A stretch of DNA of 64,000 bases from Culex pipiens pallens (GCF_016801865.2 NC_068937.1:68011452-68075451); one strand, 5' to 3'. Positions 32,785 to 44,123 are shown, counted from the first letter of the stretch. Numbers and translations are program-made. Notes: a model not told the origin generated them from the letters alone.

Positions 32785-33477
32785 ACATTCTACTTTCGTC
32801 CAGTGTCTTGCGAACCTTCGAGGTGAACGGACACTAGAGCTGCGGTATTTTTTACTACCTAAGCTCAGAGTTATTTCAAAAAAAATTCACAGTCTTTTTA
32901 AAGACTACCTGAGTTATTTTCCCAAATTCTAAACAGTCTAACCCCACCTGAAATTTTGTTGTATTTTACAAACGAAGCCATCTTTTTAAAGAGAACTTTG
33001 CTTGCAAAATGCGTCAAAACAAAGGTAAACGCAAATCGTCTGAAGATTTGGTCGTTACGTCGGTGAAGCGTTTGAACGCTAAATCGGCTAACGGGAACAG
33101 AAAAAGAAAACAACCTCATCCGAGGTCTGATTCTGATTCTGAAAGTGAGGTCAATCCTCCAATTCCATTGGCAAACAGTTTCGGTGTTTTATCCGAAACT
33201 GTTGACAAGGATCCTTCTCCTCGTACTGAGCCTTCTGCCGTCGAGAAACGAGTTACCCAAGTAACCGCGGGACTGTATAAGGTAACTTTAAATCCCCTCT
33301 ATATCAACATATAAAGTTTGCCTATAGAGTCTCGAAACTTTATATTCACTTTATACGCATGGAGGTAAAATTGAGTGGCGACGTCTAGAGTTGATATAAA
33401 GTTATACAGCGGTAAAACGTCAAAATACTACATTACCGACAGAACAGAAATAGAAAATTCAAAAAGTTTTGTGCACC

Positions 33478-33519
33478 TTTCTCTCTCTCTCTCTCTCTCT
33501 GTCTATCTCTCTCTCTCTT
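33478..33519 (+). repeat. CT microsatellite
   Basis: Interrupted CTCTCT run inside the TA element. Confidence 0.85.
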
Positions 33520-33813
33520 GGGAGAGTGTTTTCGAGCTGGGATGTCGGTTTTGAAAGTTTGTTTTTTTGCTGTGTTGCTTTGCTTTCGAGATTCTAAACT
33601 GCGTGTACTGAGATGTTTCACCTAGATGCCCTGCGCCAACCGTCTCGTCCGTCCTGAAATATGTTTAATCAGATGCTTTTTGTCGACTAAGCCTTCCTTG
33701 AGGAACAACTTCGTGTCATTAAGGAAAAATGAAAACACCTCACAAATTAAAACAGAGCATTTATTTATGATTACACTACATAGCACTATATTCACAATAT
33801 TCACAAAATTCAC

Positions 33814-34052
33814 AATATTCTTCGACGAACAGGCCAGGGCACGGAGCACCAACTGGGCACCCGGTCCCGGTGTCTTGGTGCGGTTTCCGCCGGTGGCAAG
33901 CAGCGAGTTGCACTTTTCGACGACGTCCTGAGCGGCGTAGAGTGAGGCCTTGTCACGATCGGCGGTGACGCGCGAGATACTTAACTTGCCCGAGAGTTCC
34001 TTGACTTGGACGAAAAGCTGGCGTAGAGCGAAATCTGGACATCCTCCTTCAT
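33814..34052 (-). pseudogene. RpS14: ribosomal protein S14 (uS11) pseudogene inside TA element
   Basis: From ATG at 34052 the minus strand reads MKEDVQISLYASF, close to the N-terminal KEEVQVSL and later YASF of RpS14 with the residues between deleted. In a shifted frame it then reads VKELSGKLSISRVTADRDKA, AQDVVEKC and ATGGNRTKTPGPGAQ followed by LVLRALACSS. The last run is the uS11 signature. Family residues GGMKVK, AML and GITALHIKLR are missing, so at least four deletions and one frameshift have occurred. The basic C-terminal GRRGRRL is absent. It does not encode a ribosomal protein. A genuine RpS14 gene must lie elsewhere. Confidence 0.9.
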
Positions 34053-35867
34053 GGTTTAGTTCTGGCAGGAAGCCATCGCAGCTGGAAATTTGTATCTTGC
34101 GACGAGAAGAAACTGTCAATGCAAAGAGAATAATTTAACACTGAGCCCAGTAAAACTTAGTATAATTGACTCACAATTTTATGGACGCCGAACGATTTTC
34201 CTGCAGCAGACATAAAAATACCACGAAATACTGCCAAACTTTTATTGCCCTCACTAGTGTTGAGTTAGTGTTTTGAAACATTCTAAGAAATGTCAAAATG
34301 TGATATAACATTAAAAGCTTACTTTACAGTGATATATAAAGCTTGCCATTAATGTTTCAAAACATTGTTGTGCCAAATGCTTTGAAACTTTAATTGGCTG
34401 TTCTATATGTCATTATACAGTAGGTAATAATGTTTCAAGCTACAAATGTTTCAAAACATTTGGAAAGTCTATTTAAAGTGTCATAGCATCGGGAATGTTA
34501 AGTTAGAGTGAATTTAGAGTTTTGATTTAGTGCTTGTGGTTACTTGGGTAAGGCTCCGCCAATTGTAGTGACTTCCGTCTCCGATTTGGCCAGCTTCCGA
34601 ACGCAACTGAAGAATTGCAAGGAAACTTGCAATTTGAAGGTTTCGTTCCAGCTTGGTCGAAGAGGAGAATGTCGCTTGTTGACGGAATCTTTACAAGATC
34701 ACCAAACTTTTGTTGGTTATTTGAAAAACCACAAACACAATTTCTACACGTATGAGACCAAGAATGCTCGTCCATTCAAGGCGGTCCTGAAAGGTCTCTC
34801 CAACGACTTGTCGGTGGATGAGATCAAAAACGAACTTAAGGTGTTGCTTGGATTTGCCCCATCCCAAGTAGTACCAATGAAGAAAAAATCAAACGGGAAT
34901 ATTTCTCGCTTTGGTTTGACTTCACAATTTTATCTGATTCATTTCAACAGAAATGAAATCAACAATTTGAAACTTTTGGACAAAGTACAGTTTTTGTTCC
35001 ATGTAAGGGTAAAGTGGGAGCATTTTAAGAAACATGGCGGTAATGGCCAGAATCTGACCCAGTGCCGGCGTTGCCAGGCATTCGGTCACGGTACTGATCA
35101 TTGCGCCATGGTTCCAAAATGCATGGTTTGCGGGGATTCTTCTCACGACAAGGACAATTGTCCCGTGAAAGAAGTCACCCAATTTAAATGTGCAAATTGT
35201 GGTGGAAATCACAAATCAAATTTCTGGGATTGCCCCATCAGAAAAAAGGTTTTGGATTCTCGTGCTAAGCATCAGCCGAAATCCAAACCGAAATTTTCTC
35301 AAAGTCAGGTTGTACCTGCATCTTTAAATCAAAAGTTCGTGCTGTCTCACTCGAACAATACCCCTACCGTGGAAAAGTTAGGTAACAGCAATAGGGGGAT
35401 GGCGTCGCTATTTTTAGACCACATTTTCCACTTTTGCTCATCGAAACCGACTGCTTTATCGACTTCATTTTGCTGGGCGAGATAGGACGCCGTCTATTTT
35501 TAGACGATGACTCAGCACTTTTACACTCTTGCGCTTAAAAAAACCAGGTGGCAGCACGATGTAACGCCACGTCCCTATGGCATTTCTTATGCCAACGTCG
35601 TTTCGGGTTCGGGTTCATCCACGAATTTTAAATCCTCTACCAATTTTCAAATTGGGCAGGTACCTCAAATTTCATTTGAAAATTTTTCTGCTGGCAACGC
35701 TTTGGGATCTTCTGATCTCGGCGATGTTACGTTTGAAAAAATGACTTTTTTGCAAAACTCACTGTTTGGTTTGATTCAAACAATGAGTAATGCTACATCC
35801 ATGATGGAAGCTATCCAGATTGGATTAAAATTTGCGAATGATGTTGTTCTTACCCTGAAGTTTAATC

Positions 35868-38800
35868 ATGGATCTAAGTAATTCCATCAATATTATGAAT
35901 TTTAATGCTCGCTCTTTAAAAGCGAAAGAAAATGAATTTTTCAACTTTTTACGAGTTTATAACGTGCATGTTGCTGTTATAACCGAAACATTTTTAAAAA
36001 CTGGCACTTATTTGAAAAGTGATCCAGATTATAAAGTTATAACCAATAACAGAATGAATCGGAATGGCGGTGGAGTTGTAATAGTTATTCACCGTAGTAT
36101 GACTTATAGCACGTTACGTGACTTTAAGTTAAAAGTTATTGAAAGTTTGGGCATTGAACTGGAAACTTCTTTTGGGAAAATTATGATTGCAGCTGCATAT
36201 TTGCCTTTCCAATGCACTGGGGAAAATAAAAATTATTTCAAAGGGGATTTGAATAAACTTACTCGGCATAGATCTCGATTTTTGATCATCGGTGATTTTA
36301 ATGCCAAACACCAATCTTGGAATAATTCAAAAGTAAATTCCAATGGTAAAATTCTATTCAGAGATTGCACTTCTGGTCTTTATTCGGTTTTATACCCGAA
36401 TGGGCCAACTTGCTTTTCTTCTGTTAGAAATCCATCAACAATTGATTTGGTTTTGACAAGTCAAAGTCAGTATTGTGGTCCTTTAGTGACTCATGCTGAT
36501 TTTGATTCTGATCACCTTCCAGTAACTTTTTCACTTTCTCATGAAGCAGTTACCAGACCCAATAGTTCTGTGTTTAATTACCACAAAGCTAATTGGGACA
36601 GGTATCAGCATCATATTGAGAACAATTTAAATCATGATTTTGTTTTAGAAACCAAAGCTGATATTGATTCAGCCTTGGAATCTTTAACTACCCTGTCGAA
36701 AAAACACCCTACTGTTCCTAAAACATAATCGGGTTTAGTCGGATGAATCGACTGACGAAATAACCGACTAATCGGTCGATGTTGCAACATACGCTTATGG
36801 AAATTTAACCCAGACGTGAGCCGACGTATCGGTATTCCCAATCAGCCAACTCGACCATACGAAGTTGGCCGATTTGTAGGTTGATTAAAATGACTTTCCC
36901 CGGAGGAATCCGGGTTTCTGCATTCTAATGGAACCGGCTGATTAATTAGCTGTCACAAAGAAATGGATTACTTACCTACAACGTTTCGGCAGCTAGTTGA
37001 GTGACCTAAAAATATAATTACGAACTAGAAATTATTGTTTTTTTTTCAGGACTTTCGGACAAAATTCCGAATGTTTTGTAACTAAAATTTATTGATTATT
37101 TCATAATTAAAACTTACCCCAAAAGATCTAGGTAAATACACCGATAGTCCATCGAAGCGCCAGGCCTTTTGCTGTGACTGCTAATTCAAAACTATGTTTT
37201 GGTTCACCACCTTCAAAACATTTAAATATCTACTTGAAACAATAAAATTTTCCTATTTTTCTTAAAAGTGGCTATTGAAACACTTAGAAAAACACTTACC
37301 AAACTTTGTACAAGCTACTTTTTCCTTCATGATTGAAAATTGCAGGAATTCCTGTTCAAGATAACGGAGAAAATATTTTGCCTAAGTCCATTTCGTAAAT
37401 AACACTAAAACGTATTTCATTGGTCGATTATTTGACCAATTTAGTGTGTTTCCGTGCATTCCCGACTAAGGCCAATTTAATTTGTCGATTAGTAGATCGA
37501 CTGAAATGTTGTCATCGACGCAATCCAACTAAGTAGGTTTACTGGTCGGTCGTTTTAGAAGACACCCGATTTCGTAGGCTGATTGCTCAGATTGAGAACT
37601 GTCAAACTTTTTACAGGGTAATGCAATTCTGGATGCTAGGAATATTGCTATTCCTAAAGTCCAAGTCAAATTTGATTCTCCCATTATTGATGACGATCTT
37701 CAGCTTCTGATTCGTCTGAAAAATGTTCGCCGAAGACAGTATCAACGTTCTCGTGATCCTGCACTGAAGCGAATTCAAAAAGATTTGCAAAAGGTTATTG
37801 ACCACAGATTCACTCTCCTGCGAAATGAAAAGTTCGCAAGAGATGTCGAACAAATTAAACCTTATTCCAAACCTTTTTGGAAACTTTCAAAGGTTCTTAA
37901 GAAACCTCAAAAACCAATCCCTTCTTTAAGAGATGGTGATAATATTCTATTAACTAATGGGGAGAAAGCTCAAAAACTTGCTCAGCAGTTTGAGAGTGCT
38001 CATAATTTCAACTTAAATGTTCTGAGTTCTATTGAAAATCAAATTTCAATAGAATTTCAGAATATTGTTGAACAACAGTTTTCATCAGATGATGTTTTGA
38101 ATACGGATCTGAATGAAATAAAATCTATTATTAAAAAATTTAAAAATATGAAAGCCCCTGGTGAGGATGGCATTTTTTACATTTTAATTAAAAAATTACC
38201 TGAAGCAACTTTAAGTAGCTTGGTCAAAATTTGCAACAAATGTTTTGATTTGGCATATTTTCCCAGTAGTTGGAAAAATGCCAAAGTAGTTCCGATTTTG
38301 AAACCGGATAAAAATCCTGCTGAAGCCTCAAGCTATCGGCCCATTAGTTTGCTTTCATCTATTAGTAAATTATTCGAAAGAATAATTCTTAATAGAATGA
38401 TGACACACATTAATGAAAATTCAATTTTCGCTGATGAGCAGTTTGGATTTCGCCTTGGGCATTCAACTACTCATCAGTTGTTGAGAGTTTCAAATTTAAT
38501 TCGAAGCAACAAATCTGAGGGCTATTCTACTGGCGCTGCTCTTCTAGACATAGAAAAAGCATTTGACAGTGTTTGGCATAAAGGTTTGATTGCGAAATTA
38601 AAAAGGTTTAATTTTCCGATTTATATCGTGAAAATTATTCAAAATTATTTGACGGATCGTACTCTGCAGGTATGTTATCAGAACAGTAAATCTGATCAAC
38701 TACCTGTACGTGCCGGCGTCCCTCAAGGAAGCATTTTGGGTCCAATTTTATACAATATTTTTACTTCTGACTTGCCTGATTTGCCCCCAGGATGTCAGAA

Positions 38801-39458
38801 ATCACTTTTTGCTGATGATACAAGCATCTCCGCCAAAGGTAGAAGCCTTCGTGGCATCACAAGAAGATTACAAAAAAGCTTGGATATTTTCAATTCTTAT
38901 TTGAAAGAATGGAAAATTACTCCAAATGCTGCAAAAACTCAACTTATTATTTTCCCTCACAAACCAAGGGCTGATTTTCTTAAACCAAAAAGTCATCACA
39001 TTATAAAGATGAATGAGGTAAATTTAAAGTGGGAGGATCAAGTGAAATATCTTGGACTTGCTTTTGACAAAAACCTTACTTACAAGGATCACATTGAAAG
39101 TATCCAGGTTAAATGTAACAAATATATTAAATGTTTGTATCCACTTATAAACAGGAATTCTAGACTTTGTCTCAAGAATAAACTGTTAATTTATAAACAA
39201 ATTTTCAGACCTGCCATGCTTTATGCTGTGCCGATCTGGACAAGCTGTTGCTTAACCAGGAAGAAAAAACTTCAGAGGATTCAGAACAAAATTCTGAAAA
39301 TGATTCTGAAACTTCCTCCCTGGTTCAGCTCCAGTGAACTTCATCAATTAGCCGAAGTTGACACTTTGGATGTTATGTCCAATAAGATAATTGATGCATT
39401 TCGACAAAAATCATTGCAGTCTTCAGCTGCATTGATCCGCTCTTTATATAGTTTATAA
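35868..39458 (+). pseudogene. retrotransposon ORF2: AP endonuclease plus reverse transcriptase, interrupted
   Basis: ATG 35868 starts the endonuclease: NFNARSLKAKENEF, ITETF, GGGVVIVIH, GDFNAKHQSW and SDHLPV are the APE active-site blocks. The frame is broken at 36690 by a 928-bp TA element and resumes at 37621 (NAILDARNIAIPKV); without it the frame is 886 codons. RT blocks: SSYRPISLLSSISKLFERII, DIEKAFDSVWHKGL (motif A), GVPQGSILGPILYNIF (motif B) and FADDTSI (motif C; FADD where many relatives have YADD). The C-terminal TRKKKLQRIQNKILKMILKL is typical of the Jockey clade. It nicks DNA and copies the RNA in place. Ends at TAA before 39459. Confidence 0.93.
36691..37618. mobile_element. 928-bp TA-flanked element in ORF2
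   Basis: TA at 36689-36690 and 37619-37620; inverted ends CCCTGT only 6-7 bp long, followed by A/T tracts. Excision with one TA restores ORF2. The interior has GACTAATCGG-type words and a patch at 36875-36950 that resembles 44455-44520. No transposase. Confidence 0.85.
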
Positions 39459-39697
39459 GTTAGTTTTAAGGTATCCCTTTTCCCTTTTGTACATGTAGGA
39501 CCTCCTACATTTGAAATCACTGAATAGCGAAAGCTACAATATTTCATGAATAAATGAAAGTTGCTAGTATTTAAAATTGAGGTGAAAAGTCATCGATTGT
39601 GATTGGACACTCAATAATATTTTAACTGAATGAATGTACATGGAAGAGAAAATCAAAATAAATATAAATTAAAAAAAAAAAAACATTCTACTTTCGT

Positions 39698-39945
39698 TCG
39701 TTTCACACACAAAGGAATGAGTGCTACGCAAAGTCACTCACACAATCATTGACTTCCCTCCAGGAGAAAATCGCTTGGAGAGCGTTCGTTTGACATTCTA
39801 CCGAGATTCCGATCATCTCTCCAATGATAGCAATCATATGACTCCTGTCACCACGCAGCATACATTAGGAAGAGAGAGACAAAAACAAGAGAAAGAGAAA
39901 GAGCACGTTGTCTCGTTCGGGCGGCTGCTTGAGCTTAAGGCATTT
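39698..39945. other. unassigned flank
   Basis: Pre-insertion sequence right of the retrotransposon, with a purine-rich GAGAAAGAGAAAGAG patch. No gene. Confidence 0.4.
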
Positions 39946-40090
39946 CTAGCAAAACAATGCAAAAGGACCGAAGCCGAAGTGTAAACAAAGAGTCTATCCT
40001 GCTCGTTCCGAATGTAAACATCAACTGACGTGAGCAGGATAGACTCTTTGTTTACACTTCGGCTTCGGTCCTTTTGCATTGTTTTGCTAG
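39946..40090. repeat. perfect 59-bp hairpin
   Basis: Arms 39946-40004 and 40032-40090 are exact reverse complements, with a 27-nt loop. A diverged single arm (AGCAAAACAATGCAAAAGGG) occurs at 55430. Could be a young MITE or an inverted duplication. Confidence 0.95.
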
Positions 40091-40167
40091 ATTTTTCGTT
40101 CGTTTCGTCTTCGTGTTTACGTTCACTGACCGTCGCCAAGCAACGACGGTCATGATAGGCGTTGTGT

Positions 40168-40288
40168 GTCAGCGATCAAATCTAGATTAAATTTTCAAAA
40201 CAACCTATCCCTCATGGGTTTCCTATGCAGATAGGGCCTTTTGAAAATTTAATCGAGAAATATCGTTTTGGAAAATGATCGCTGACAG
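40168..40288. mobile_element. short hairpin MITE
   Basis: Ends TGTCAGCGATCA and TGATCGCTGACA; inner arms ATTAAATTTTCAAAA and its complement; the loop contains GGTTTCCTATGCAGATAGG. A related core (GGATTTCCTATGTACATATG) lies at 58130. Confidence 0.7.
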
Positions 40289-40540
40289 AAAGTTCTATCG
40301 AATATCGAGCAGTCCCATTCAGTGATAGATCCCTTTTCAAGCATTGCACTGCGGTAATAAGGCGGCAATAATCTCCTGTCACTCACAGCGAAGGAGAAAC
40401 GTGATTTTATCTCGCAATAAGCAATATTAAAATCGATCAATTTACCCTTTCAATTTACCGATTATTACCACGTTTCAATAAGATTTCGCTTAAAAATTAT
40501 AAATAAATTGATTAAATACCGTCAAATTCAAATTGAGATA

Positions 40541-40702
40541 CAGTGGACTCTCTCGTTGTCGATATTGAAGGGACCGTCGAGAGCAGGAGTTATGAAATTA
40601 TAGAACAAAAAATCAAAGCAATCTATTTGAAGGGACTGAAAAATTTATTGACAGCTGGAGTAATATTGATATCGAGAAGATCGACAACGAGAGAGTCCAC
40701 TG
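40541..40702. mobile_element. 162-bp TA-flanked MITE (pogo/mariner-like)
   Basis: Inverted ends CAGTGGACTCTCTCGTTGTC are matched over about 23 bp, with TA at 40539-40540 and 40703-40704. CAGT-starting ends and a TA target suggest the IS630-Tc1-mariner group. Confidence 0.9.
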
Positions 40703-40849
40703 TATCTCTAAATCGACACCGATAGACACGGAGATATTTTCAGAAAATGTAGTTGAAAGTGTGTACTTTCATGTGCATTGTTCGGTTTTGCGCCAAAATT
40801 CGCCATTTCGAAAACATTGCAACTTAAAAATATGCTCAAAATCACTTAC

Positions 40850-41255
40850 AAATGGTTATAACTCCTCAATAAAGGCTCACAACATTTTGCTGTCTTGGGC
40901 AAAGATGTGTAATTTTATGTCATAAACAACTCTTCAGAACATAGTAGGCCGCTAAAATGCTAACATTTTAAGTTATCCCAAAAAAATGTTTTTTTTACCA
41001 TTTTTGCAAAAATGACGTAGTAGATTAAGAGCTACAAATTTGGCGCCTTTGACAAACTTTCATGAAATTTTCTCCTCTACAACTTTGCGCAATACACCAA
41101 AGCCCTACAACGTCATCCAACAGAGTTAGTTTTTGGTTGACACCCTGGAAGGTCGTCACCCTGTATGTCATAACTTTAAAAGATAGCCCTTATCAAGTAC
41201 AACAACTCTTCCGAAGACACCATTTGGCTAGGAGGTCAAATAAAGGAGTAATCAA
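40850..41255 (-). repeat. inverted partner of 31530-31960
   Basis: Reverse complement of the flank of array 3, adjoining array 4 in the mirrored order. Confidence 0.8.
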
Positions 41256-42430
41256 TTTATTCAAATGCCCTGAGGGAAGGTTTTACCGGGGGGATATTTA
41301 TCGAACCATATAAATTGGGGCAATATTTTTATCAAAATTCATGGTTTTTGATACTGGTAATGAAAATGGACATTTTGGCAGGATCGGCCTCAACCGAAGT
41401 GGCCATGGCCCTGGGGAAGGTTCTACCGGGGACATTTATCGAACCATACGACTTGGGACGGTACCAAAAACCATGAATTTTGATACCCATATTGTCCCAA
41501 GTCGTATGGTTCGATAAATGTCCCCCCCCGGTAGAACCTTCCCTCAGGGCCATGGCCATTCCGAGTGTGGCCAATCTTGTCAAAATGGCCATTTTCATCA
41601 CCAGTATCAAAAACCATGAATTTTGATACCCATATTGCCCCAAGTCGTATGGTTCGATAAATGTCCCCCCGGTAGAACCTTCCCTCAGGGCCATGGCCAC
41701 TCCGGGTGTGGCCAATCCTGTCAAAATAACCATTTTCATTACCAGTATCAAAAACCATGAATTTTGATACCCATATTGCCCCAAGTCGTATGGTTCGATA
41801 AACGTCCCCCCGGTAGAACCTTCCCTCAGGGCCATGGCCACTCCGGGTGTGGCCAATCCTGTCAAAATGGCCATTTTCATCACAAGTATCAAAAACCATG
41901 AATTTTGATACCCATATTGCCCCAAGTCGTATGGTTCGATAAATGTCCCCCCGGTAAAACCTTCCCTCAGGGCCATGGCCACTCCGGGTGTGGCCAATCC
42001 TGTCAAAATAACCATTTTCATCACAAGTATCAAAAACCATGAATTTTGATACCCATATTGCCCCAAGTCGTATGGTTCGATAAATGTCCCCCCGGTAGAA
42101 CCTTCCCTCAGGGCCATGACCACTCCGGGTGTGGCCAATCCTGTCAAAATGGCCATTTTCATCACAAGTATCAAAAACCATGAATTTTGATACCCATATT
42201 GCCCCAAGTCGTATGGTTCGATAAATGTCCCCCCGGTAAAACCTTCCCTCAGGGCCATGGCCACTCCGGGTGTGGCCAATCCTGTCAAAATAACCATTTT
42301 CATTACCAGTATCAAAAACCATGAATTTTGATACCCATATTGCCCCAAGTCGTATGGTTCGATAAATGTCCCCCCGGTAGAACCTTCCCTCAGGGCCATG
42401 GCCACTCCGGGTGTGGCCAACATCCTACCA
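41256..42430 (-). repeat. 141-bp satellite array 4 (about 8 units)
   Basis: Regular 141-bp period (e.g. 41646 to 41787). Two sub-types alternate, with CAAAATGGCCATTTTC or CAAAATAACCATTTTC, suggesting a dimeric higher-order unit. 41332-42489 (-) is open for 385 codons. The first two units near 41256-41530 are inverted or rearranged. Confidence 0.93.
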
Positions 42431-42747
42431 GTTTGGTCCCAACCCCATTGCCTTGAATCACTCTGGTTTCCGAGTGACCATTCTAACAATGTTCTTTAGA
42501 ACAGAATTCCTCCCAAGTTGGTGCACAAACTGTGTCTTTCAATGTGTGTATGTGTGTGTGTGAGCAATAAAATTACCACCGTCGATCCGTCTCTGACGGA
42601 TTTTCGGTCGAAACTAAATTGTTCAGAGGCTATCTGTTAGCTTATATAGTCCGCATGAAATGTGGCAACATGGTGCAAATTTTGCCTCGTCTCCTGCTTT
42701 CTTTGAACTGTCACGCGAGAATGTTGCACCATTGTTGCCACATTTCA
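42431..42747 (-). repeat. foldback core copy beside array 4
   Basis: Matches 30511-30840, including GTTTGGTCCCAACCCC and a GT-rich run. It has its own short hairpin around 42660-42750. Confidence 0.8.
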
Positions 42748-42868
42748 TTCGTTGCAGACCCCTTCCGCAGTACCAAGCATGCAACATTTTCGTAACGCGC
42801 GACATTTTTCGTTTTTCTGGATTGACACCTCACCAGAATAGAGCCCTTAGGACAAAGTTCTTTGTCAA
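42748..42868 (-). repeat. inverted partner of 10778-10905
   Basis: Reverse complement of the block beside array 1. Ends in GACAAAGTTCTTTGTC. Confidence 0.75.
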
Positions 42869-42879
42869 TATCGTTATTA

Positions 42880-43672
42880 ATAAAACCAGAATTAAAACAA
42901 AACTACCCCAAAACCCATCAATTTAAAATGTACAAACGTCCCTTCAATAAGACTACTTGAATTTAGTAATAATAAAACATCAAATTTATTACAACTAATA
43001 ATAAAATGCTTGATTTCACCCAACTTGCAAATTTTATGTAAGCGTGTACTCAACATCCATCACACCAACGTGCAGTTACTTTTCAACACGAAAGAGAAGA
43101 GAGAGAGCTTGCAGAAAGTACGGGAACGGTTTTGCTGCAACTTCTGTCTCTCTTATTGCAGAAGTTCTGCCTGAGGGCCCTTACAGAGTGGACGCTGCAA
43201 GCGACGCGACTAATTTGATAGGCGAAGCGACTACGCGCGACTCATTTGCGGCCAGCAGAAATCGCTCGCCTATTCAGAGTAGAAGCGATTTTTCGCTGCG
43301 CTACAAGCGACGAACAAGCAACTGTCAAATTGGTCGCGCGACCGACCTGTGCAAACCGAGGTCAGTCACTTGCAAATCAAGCTATTTAAATTGATTCTGA
43401 CGTTTTGTTCAGCTTTTCGCTATTCAAATTACAAATAAAATGGGCAGTAGAATTGTTTTATGCAATAAATAAAGTACATTTAATTAAAAAATTGCAAAAT
43501 GGTTCGAAATGAATTTTAAATTGTAAATAAAAAATAAAAAATAAAAAAATCAAAATTCTTCATATTAGAAGAGAGAGAAAAGTTACTTTTGTTGCAGAAA
43601 AGTACGGAAATGCTCTGCTGCCGATTTCGTGCAGAATTGCAGAATTCTGCAGTACGGGAAAAGACCTATTGT
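42880..43672 (-). mobile_element. partial inverted copy of the 23276-27100 element
   Basis: The right end (CTGCAGTACGGGAAAAGACC) is the family terminus. 42930-43175 is the reverse complement of about 23365-23600. A GC-rich insert at about 43177-43560, with many GCGAC words, separates the two parts. Truncated at the left. Confidence 0.65.
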
Positions 43673-44123
43673 TTTAATATTTTTAAAAGACGTTCTCGTA
43701 AAGAGATTTTTTTTAATTTCACGTTGTTGCAGTAGGGTATTTTAACCTATAGTGGACCCCCTAGTAGAGCCGAAGCACACTTTTCACCAATTTTCAATAT
43801 TTTAAGCACTTTGTCATAACCCTTTGTACAAAACAATGAAAACTGAAGTCTTTTGAACAATTTTGACTATTTGTTTCATCAGTTTATTTGTTTTTGAGCA
43901 GAAAAAAAGCCATTTGAAAAAAAAGGTTTTTTGCCTGTTATGGACCCCCTTTTCCTATAGTGGACCCGGGTCCATAATCCGATTGTGGATCCGGGTCTAC
44001 TATAGGCAAACTGTTATTTTTATACCTAATTTAACCGATATTTGATATTTTGATGCATGGTGTAGGTCTAATGATAGATATAATGAATAAAACCCGATTT
44101 AATCCCACCTGGGGTGAGAAAGA

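Larger units (their letters stand above)
33256..34548. mobile_element. CCCAAGTAACC-ended TA element, copy 2, in ORF1
   Basis: Inverted CCCAAGTAACC ends with TA at 33254-33255 and 34549-34550. Length 1,293 bp. End regions match 27515-28784. The middle carries an RpS14 pseudogene on the minus strand and a CT-repeat. It interrupts codon 82 of ORF1 precisely. Confidence 0.92.
33009..35881 (+). pseudogene. retrotransposon ORF1 (gag-like, CCHC knuckles), interrupted
   Basis: Codons run from ATG 33009 (MRQNKGKRKSSEDL, very basic) to 33255, then a TA element. Removing it with one TA copy puts 34551 onward (KAPPIVVTS) back in frame. The middle part contains LKGLSNDLSVDEIKNEL, typical of the RNA-binding region. 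Three CCHC zinc knuckles follow: CRRCQAFGHGTDHC, CMVCGDSSHDKDNC and CANCGGNHKSNFWDC. A TAG at 35483-35485 stops the frame; the stretch around 35390-35560 looks like a further small insertion, after which TPRPYGISYANV continues in the same frame to TAA 35879. The protein would bind element RNA. Confidence 0.88.
32800..39682 (+). mobile_element. full-length Juan-like (Jockey clade) non-LTR retrotransposon with insertions
   Basis: The 15-bp direct repeat ACATTCTACTTTCGT at 32785-32799 and 39683-39697 flanks the element. It has a 209-bp 5'UTR, ORF1 (33009-35881), ORF2 (35868-39458, overlapping ORF1 by 14 nt in another frame), a short 3'UTR and a poly(A) tail. After removing the TA elements at 33256-34548 and 36691-37618 the length is about 4.66 kb, as expected for Jockey-clade elements. 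The 5' end appears complete. One nonsense codon (35483) and the insertions make this copy inactive. Confidence 0.92.

Noticed and set aside
33622..34119. 165-codon minus-strand frame as an intact gene
   Set aside because: It is the RpS14 pseudogene read through with deletions and unrelated AT-rich tail sequence.
29408..42489. Long open frames (387, 385, 299, 180 codons) across the 141-bp arrays as repeat proteins
   Set aside because: The unit is a multiple of three and two frames are open at once on the same strand. No start context, domain or terminator fits, and arrays occur in both orientations inside foldback structures.
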